Shown: positions 60,116-64,000 of the stretch, piece by piece
Layout of the letters: each line of letters begins with the position of its first letter
How positions within the stretch are numbered: the stretch's first letter is position 1
Source of the DNA: Alkalibacillus haloalkaliphilus
GTDB lineage: Bacteria; Bacillota; Bacilli; Bacillales; Alkalibacillaceae
Reading direction: 5' to 3'
Length of the DNA: 64,000 nucleotides
Assembly: GCF_007991275.1 (NCBI RefSeq)
Contig: NZ_BJYA01000004.1
Coordinates: 56,737 to 120,736 of the forward strand
The notes under the pieces: model-generated
The model's input: the letters and a program-made list of their open reading frames with translations, nothing else
The model's database searches: none
Told to the model about the DNA's origin: nothing
Program-made: the position numbers and the translations under genes

Positions 60116-60367
60116 ATGGAAAATCAAGACGGGAAAAATAGCTACTCAACCGCTTCATTAACTTTAGGGATTCTATCAATCTTAGTCCCTCTAATCGGGT
60201 TCATTCTAGGTGTCGTAGGCGTCGTCACTTCTAAAAAAGCACGGCAGACTTCAGGGACAAAAGACGGTCTAGCAACTTCAGGAATGATTTGCAGCATTAT
60301 AGGTATTGTTATTCAGCTATTTGCTATTATAAACTTAATCAGTTACTTTTCAATTTCTGTGGGTTAA
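60116..60367 (+). CDS. DUF4190-like membrane protein
   Basis: Protein of 83 aa with two membrane helices: SLTLGILSILVPLIGFILG, then GVVTSKKARQTSG and LATSGMICSIIGIV. This pattern is typical of DUF4190 proteins. GGAGGT precedes the ATG. Function unknown. Confidence 0.82.
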   Translation: MENQDGKNSYSTASLTLGILSILVPLIGFILGVVGVVTSKKARQTSGTKDGLATSGMICSIIGIVIQLFAIINLISYFSISVG

Positions 60368-60371
60368 TAAC

Positions 60372-60400
60372 AAAGACGCGCTAAAGTATGGCGCGTCTTT
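60372..60400 (+). terminator. Terminator of the DUF4190 gene
   Basis: Ten-bp perfect stem AAAGACGCGC / GCGCGTCTTT, 9-nt loop, then TATATTT. Confidence 0.88.
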
Positions 60401-60440
60401 TATATTTAGTGGAACTTTTTGTTAAGCTGATGATTTTAAT

Positions 60441-60786
60441 GCGACTCTGAGCGATTCTATGAGCCTCTCGGGCGGTTCTATGAGCTTCTTGACCTGTTCT
60501 ATGAGCCTCTCGGGCAATTCTATGAGCTTCTTGATCAGTTCTATGAGCTTCTCGAGCGATTCTATGAGCTTCTTGACCTGTTTTATGAGCCTCTCGAGCG
60601 GTTTCTATGAGCCATTTCTGCATTTCTATGAGCCATTTTCTCGATTCTATGAGCTATTTCCCCATCTCTATGAGCCATTTTCCCGATTCTATGAGCTATT
60701 TCCCCATCTCTATGAGCTATTTTCTCGATTCTATGAGCTATTTCCCCATCTCTATGAGCTATTTTCCCAATTCTATGAGCTATTTG
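60441..60786. repeat. Array of TTCTATGAGC motif, 21-nt period
   Basis: About sixteen copies of TCTATGAGC every 21 nt. The first half has variable parts such as CTTCTTGACCTGT and CTCTCGGGCGGT; the second half alternates TATTTCCCCATC and TATTTTCTCGAT. Frames in several phases stay open because the period is a multiple of three; none has a start site. Confidence 0.9.
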
Positions 60787-60891
60787 AATTTATTCTACAA
60801 TAAGTAACCTTCAGCCATTTCCGCAGGTGCCCTTACATTAAAGGTATTCGCACATATATTAAAATTGTAACCATAAAAGGGGGAAAGTACT

Positions 60892-60999
60892 ATGTCACAC
60901 GGATACCACCAAGGCGGCGGCATTGCTTTAGTTGTCGTTCTGTTCATTTTGTTGATTATTATTGGTTCATCTTGGGGTCATGGACGTCACGGATACTAA
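60892..60999 (+). CDS. YjcZ-family small sporulation membrane peptide
   Basis: 35 aa: MSHGYHQGGGIAL and then VVVLFILLIIIGSSW, ending GHGRHGY. The Gly/His/Tyr ends and LFILLIIIG helix match the YjcZ family, as at 53589. AAAGGGGG precedes the ATG. Confidence 0.82.
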   Translation: MSHGYHQGGGIALVVVLFILLIIIGSSWGHGRHGY

Positions 61000-61014
61000 A
61001 CTTTGATCCACTCA

Positions 61015-61045
61015 GCCATTGTGTTACTTTACTAAACGCAATGGC
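61015..61045 (+). terminator. Terminator of the YjcZ-like gene
   Basis: GCCATTG / CAATGGC stem extended by GTT/AAC, followed by GGCTTTT. Confidence 0.75.
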
Positions 61046-61100
61046 GGCTTTTAAACTCGTACAAGCTCTTTAACTAAACCACCATTAAATACTAAAACCA

Positions 61101-61126
61101 AAGCTCCCATTAGACAATGGGAGCTT
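61101..61126. other. Perfect 11-bp hairpin without clear gene
   Basis: AAGCTCCCATT-AGAC-AATGGGAGCTT. No T tract follows on the plus strand; a weak TTTGGTTTT follows on the minus strand, where no gene precedes it. It could be an orphan terminator or part of the leader of the 61177 gene. Confidence 0.6.
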
Positions 61127-61176
61127 CTACAATATTATGGTACCATTAGAATTAGACTAAGAATGGAGGAGAAAAG

Positions 61177-61401
61177 ATGAACTCACTACTGGGGATAACT
61201 ATTGGTTTCATCGTTATCGGATTTGTTGTTCTCATTTCTCTGAAAGGAAGCATGGAGAGTAGGCTCGCTAAAGCCAATGTGGAAGTCGATGAAGGTCTAA
61301 CAAAAACGAATCCCGTAGTTTGTTGGATTGTGAGTACTGTAATTTGGGGATTAGTCAGTATCATTCTTGTTGTTTGGTCTTTTCATAATTACTTTGGATA
61401 A
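61177..61401 (+). CDS. Hypothetical membrane protein
   Basis: Protein of 74 aa with membrane helices at about 4-22 and 48-70, joined by a charged loop (MESRLAKANVEVDEG). GGAGG lies 7 nt before the ATG. A TACCTCAA/TTGAGGTA hairpin at 61428-61450 may end the transcript. No family recognised. Confidence 0.68.
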   Translation: MNSLLGITIGFIVIGFVVLISLKGSMESRLAKANVEVDEGLTKTNPVVCWIVSTVIWGLVSIILVVWSFHNYFG

Positions 61402-61493
61402 CTGTTTTATTTAATTTGGGTAAGGAATACCTCAACTATTAATTGAGGTACACTACTTCCCAATAGACTACTTCAAACCTTTTCAAAAAAAGT

Positions 61494-62186
61494 CTAATCA
61501 TCATTTTTATTCTTGTTATAACTAAATAAAGCAAATAAATAAGCTACGACAACCCAAATGGTAATCAAAATTAGTGCCATCCACGAGCCGTCTTCGCTAG
61601 TATGCATTAATAAAGATACAGGTAAATTATCAAATATAACGTTTACAAAATGGCCCTCTTCTAAACCGAATAAATCAAACATTGGTGAGAATCCGAATAT
61701 AAAAATAATCGGCATAATATAAACGGATGCTGTAGCAACTGATTTTGCAAACAGACCAATTCCAATACCAAGTAAAATAAAGAACAAGAGCGATAAAACG
61801 CTTCCTAGGATCGTTTGTATGTTAAATATGTGGTAAAAATCAAGTATTAAGAGCGAGATCAATAAGGTAAGGACCGTCATTACTGTCGCTACTAAGCTTT
61901 TACCGACGATGATGTCAAGAAAACTTGCTGGTGACATCATGAGTGTTCTTAACGTGTTTTTCTCCTTTTCCTCTGCCATCATGATCATGATGCAATATGA
62001 GGTCACACCTGCAAAAACCATTCCAATAATGATAAATATCGTAAACAATGGGATAAAGTCATCGAACAGTGCATTATAAAAAATGGCTAAAAATATTGGT
62101 ACAATGGGCATAATTATTAGTGATGTATTTTTAAAGAAATCTTTTATATCTTTTTCAAAAATGGCTAGTACTCGTTTTGTATTCAT
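61494..62186 (-). CDS. ABC-2 type transporter permease
   Basis: Protein of 230 aa with six membrane helices: IFEKDIKDFFKNTSL, MAEEKEKNTLRTLMMSPAS and the LLFFILLGIGIGLFAKS region, typical of short ABC-2 permeases (YhaP/CcmB-like). Overlaps the ATPase gene by 4 nt. Substrate unknown. Confidence 0.88.
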   Translation of the reverse strand: MNTKRVLAIFEKDIKDFFKNTSLIIMPIVPIFLAIFYNALFDDFIPLFTIFIIIGMVFAGVTSYCIMIMMAEEKEKNTLRTLMMSPASFLDIIVGKSLVATVMTVLTLLISLLILDFYHIFNIQTILGSVLSLLFFILLGIGIGLFAKSVATASVYIMPIIFIFGFSPMFDLFGLEEGHFVNVIFDNLPVSLLMHTSEDGSWMALILITIWVVVAYLFALFSYNKNKNDD

Positions 62187-63034
62187 GAACCTAAATCCTT
62201 TCCGGTCACTTTTAAAAATACTTCTCCAAGTGTCGGATCGTCAGTATACATACGTTTTACTCGACCACTTGCAATAAGTTGTTCGATTTGACCGCTATTT
62301 TCTGGTTTGTTCTCAATTTTGATTAATTCTCCGTCATGTGTTTCAACTTCGAACTGATTAGTCGAATGTTGATATCTCAAGTGATCTGGGTGGTCCATTT
62401 CTTGAATAATTCCTTTATATAACAAGCCTACACAATCACAAAGGTTCGTTGCTTCCTCCATATTATGTGTGGATAAGAAAATCGTCGTCCCTTCCTCATT
62501 TAACTCTCTTAAGATTTGATGTATTTTATCGACGTTTCCAGGGTCTAGTGCTGATGTTGGCTCGTCCAAAAATAATAAATCTGGCTTATGGATCAATGTT
62601 CTTGCTAGCATAACACGTTGTTTCATGCCTTTTGAAAGCTTTGAAACGACTTTCTTCTTGTCGTCTATCAAGTTGACTTTTTCTAAAATCGTATCAATCT
62701 CATTTAAACTAACGTCATATAGCTTGCAAGTTAGTTTAAGATTGTCATAGATTGATAGCCGCTCGTACAAGGCACTGTTATCTGAAAGGACACCGATTTT
62801 AGCCTTGTAATTTGGGGTCGATAGCTGTTCTTCAGCCATACTAAGTACTTGGATTTCACCTGTCGTCTTTTTCAGCTCTCCTGTTAATGTTTTGATCATC
62901 GTCGTTTTTCCAGAGCCACTTGGCCCGAGTAATCCGAAAATCTGCCCTTTTGGTACTTGTAACGTAATGTTTTTTAAAGCTTGTGTATTACCATAACTCT
63001 TACTTAAATTATTTATATTAATAACATAATCCAA
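62183..63034 (-). CDS. ABC transporter ATP-binding protein
   Basis: Protein of 283 aa. Walker A GPSGSGKTTM, signature LSKGMKQRV (variant of LSGGQ), Walker B LLFLDEPTSALD, switch His in STHNMEEAT. TTG start with AAGGAGG 8-9 nt upstream. Forms an exporter with the overlapping permease; the signature variant is common in antibiotic or bacteriocin-type exporters. Confidence 0.9.
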   Translation of the reverse strand: MDYVININNLSKSYGNTQALKNITLQVPKGQIFGLLGPSGSGKTTMIKTLTGELKKTTGEIQVLSMAEEQLSTPNYKAKIGVLSDNSALYERLSIYDNLKLTCKLYDVSLNEIDTILEKVNLIDDKKKVVSKLSKGMKQRVMLARTLIHKPDLLFLDEPTSALDPGNVDKIHQILRELNEEGTTIFLSTHNMEEATNLCDCVGLLYKGIIQEMDHPDHLRYQHSTNQFEVETHDGELIKIENKPENSGQIEQLIASGRVKRMYTDDPTLGEVFLKVTGKDLGS

Positions 63035-63124
63035 CTAAAGATCCTCCTTGCTTTTGCGAATCGTTTATTTAATAAAACTATCTCATTATAACTTTAGTAA
63101 TTCAACCGTATTTTAACATCGTAA

Positions 63125-63496
63125 CTACTCAACTACATTCACTTCATCCGCCCCACGTTGCGGCGGATTAGAATCGAGTTGTTCCCCTGTCCAATAAACT
63201 TCGACACGCATGCCGATTTGAAGTTCTGCAAACTGATCTTCGTCAACAGCATAATAGGCACTATCATGTTGTCCTGCTAGTTCATTGATTTCGCTAATCG
63301 TTTTGCCTTTTATTTCGTCTTTTTCAACCTCTGATATGACGAGGATTTGTTGAACATCGCGCTCACCGTCTAATTGTTTCTTTTTCGCGATGATGCCTTC
63401 ATGTTGATCGACCTCGTACTCTTCAGTTGAATCACCAACTTCACTACAAGCCGTTAACAGTAAAAGTATCGTGAAAATAAGCACCACTTTTCTCAT
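63125..63496 (-). CDS. DUF3221-like lipoprotein
   Basis: Protein of 123 aa with lipobox LLTAC (Cys17). The mature part, EGIIAKKKQLDGERDVQQILV and AYYAVDEDQFAELQIGMRVEV, is an OB-like beta barrel of the DUF3221 type. Function unknown. Its ATG overlaps the upstream stop by 4 nt. Confidence 0.8.
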   Translation of the reverse strand: MRKVVLIFTILLLLTACSEVGDSTEEYEVDQHEGIIAKKKQLDGERDVQQILVISEVEKDEIKGKTISEINELAGQHDSAYYAVDEDQFAELQIGMRVEVYWTGEQLDSNPPQRGADEVNVVE

Positions 63497-63678
63497 TGTT
63501 TACTCTCCTTAATCCTCTCTTTAATGGCGAAAGCACCGAAAATTAGTGCAACCGCTAATAATATGTAATTCAATAGTTGGGGTAGTTGGAAAAATTGGAT
63601 CACACCAATCAGAATTAAAGTTATAAACATCGCTGAATAGAGAAAACTAAATTTTCTTATTCTTGAAAATGTCTCCAT
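63493..63678 (-). CDS. Hypothetical 61-aa membrane protein
   Basis: Two membrane helices and a basic end (AIKERIKESKQ). The ATG at 63678 has GAGGG 11 nt upstream; the frame extends further only into the repeat array. Coupled to the DUF3221 gene. The array at 63703 begins 25 nt before its start, so its promoter must lie within or beyond the repeats. Confidence 0.6.
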   Translation of the reverse strand: METFSRIRKFSFLYSAMFITLILIGVIQFFQLPQLLNYILLAVALIFGAFAIKERIKESKQ

Positions 63679-63702
63679 AGCATTAGTTGCCCTCGGAAAA
63701 AT

Positions 63703-64000
63703 ATTTTGGCGCTCGCATCTTGGATTTTGGCACTCACGAAAATTATTTGTCGCTCGCACCTCGGATTTTGGCGTTCATGAGAATTATTTGGCGTTCGCAC
63801 CTTGGATTTTGGCGCTCATGAAAATTATTTGGCGCTCGCACCTCGGATTTTGGCGCTCACAAAAATTATTTGGCGCTCGCACCTCGGATTTTGGCGCTCA
63901 TGAAAATTATTTGGCGCTCGCATTATGGATTTTGGCGCTCATGAAAATTATTTGGCGCTCGTACCTTGGATTTTGGCGTTCATGAGAATTATTTGGCGTT
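63703..64000. repeat. Array of TTTTGGCGYTCR motif, dimeric 41-nt unit
   Basis: About fourteen copies to the window edge. Units of 20 nt (TTTGGCGCTCGCACCTYGGA) and 21 nt (TTTTGGCGCTCATGAAAATT A) alternate, giving a 41-nt dimer. Same family as the first part of 54911-55265 and the second part of 14168-14422. The array continues beyond the window. Confidence 0.92.

Noticed and set aside
60381..60807. Frames rich in MSF/SMSYFP and EAHRTAREAHR heptads
   Set aside because: The 21-nt period keeps all phases open on both strands. No ribosome-binding site is present and the DNA core, not the peptide, is what is conserved.

Overview
The window is a chromosomal segment of a low-GC Firmicute, most likely a halotolerant or halophilic member of the Bacillaceae. 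Points in favour are the strong AGGAGG-type ribosome-binding sites, frequent TTG/GTG starts, Bacillus-type families (Vpr-like subtilase, YkwD-like CAP protein, Cse60-like and YjcZ-like small sporulation peptides, YkqA-like cyclotransferase, frataxin-like Fra), candidate Zur, sigma-B and CodY sites of Bacillus type, and an ectoine hydrolase (DoeA), i.e. catabolism of a compatible solute. There is no rRNA, CRISPR array or recognisable transposase or integrase. One tRNA (Val, GAC) is present.

Layout. 1-3.6 kb: N-terminus of a response regulator, then small membrane, thiol-redox, SRPBCC and CAP-domain proteins. 3.7-8.4 kb: a probable ectoine catabolic locus (PLP lyase/synthase-like enzyme, DoeA, PucR-family regulator) with an inverted repeat placed like an activator site upstream of doeA. 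8.5-10.6 kb: a DUF318 permease and a histidine-rich TIGR03943 partner behind a Zur-like operator, so probably zinc homeostasis. 10.7-21 kb: small membrane and stress proteins, an M20 dipeptidase, YceI and its divergent HxlR regulator, a Vpr-type protease, a membrane-anchored Mrr-like nuclease and housekeeping enzymes. 21-28.3 kb: a minus-strand cluster of small detoxification-type enzymes (GNAT, MBL, NUDIX, methyltransferase, VOC), two of whose members look frameshifted.

29.2-35.1 kb is an AT-rich accessory region downstream of tRNA-Val. Three minus-strand genes (DUF262-HNH, DUF262, HEPN nuclease) form a likely anti-phage or modification-dependent nuclease module. An imperfect copy of the tRNA terminator lies on each side of them, which suggests a discrete insertion. 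A CoiA-like nuclease and a small conserved protein sit just upstream. 35.2-41.7 kb: small membrane proteins, NUDIX, GNAT, lipoproteins and a gene bracketed by a 16-bp inverted repeat. 41.9-47.5 kb: cytosine deaminase-like amidohydrolase, a SurA-N-like lipoprotein (paralogue of one at 37.6 kb) and a complete TAXI-type TRAP transporter. 47.8-49.7 kb: a second candidate defence pair, GIY-YIG-helicase plus MazG-like pyrophosphohydrolase. 49.8-52.1 kb: tandem zinc alcohol dehydrogenases. 52.4-64 kb: GNAT, EamA transporter, a PemK toxin with a very short antitoxin, a cupin, two ABC-2 exporters and small membrane or lipoproteins.

A window-wide theme is intergenic arrays of short motifs repeated every 20-22 nt (six motif families, seven arrays). 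They give rise to spurious open frames and are not CRISPRs. All family assignments come from reading the sequence and translations; no database search was run.
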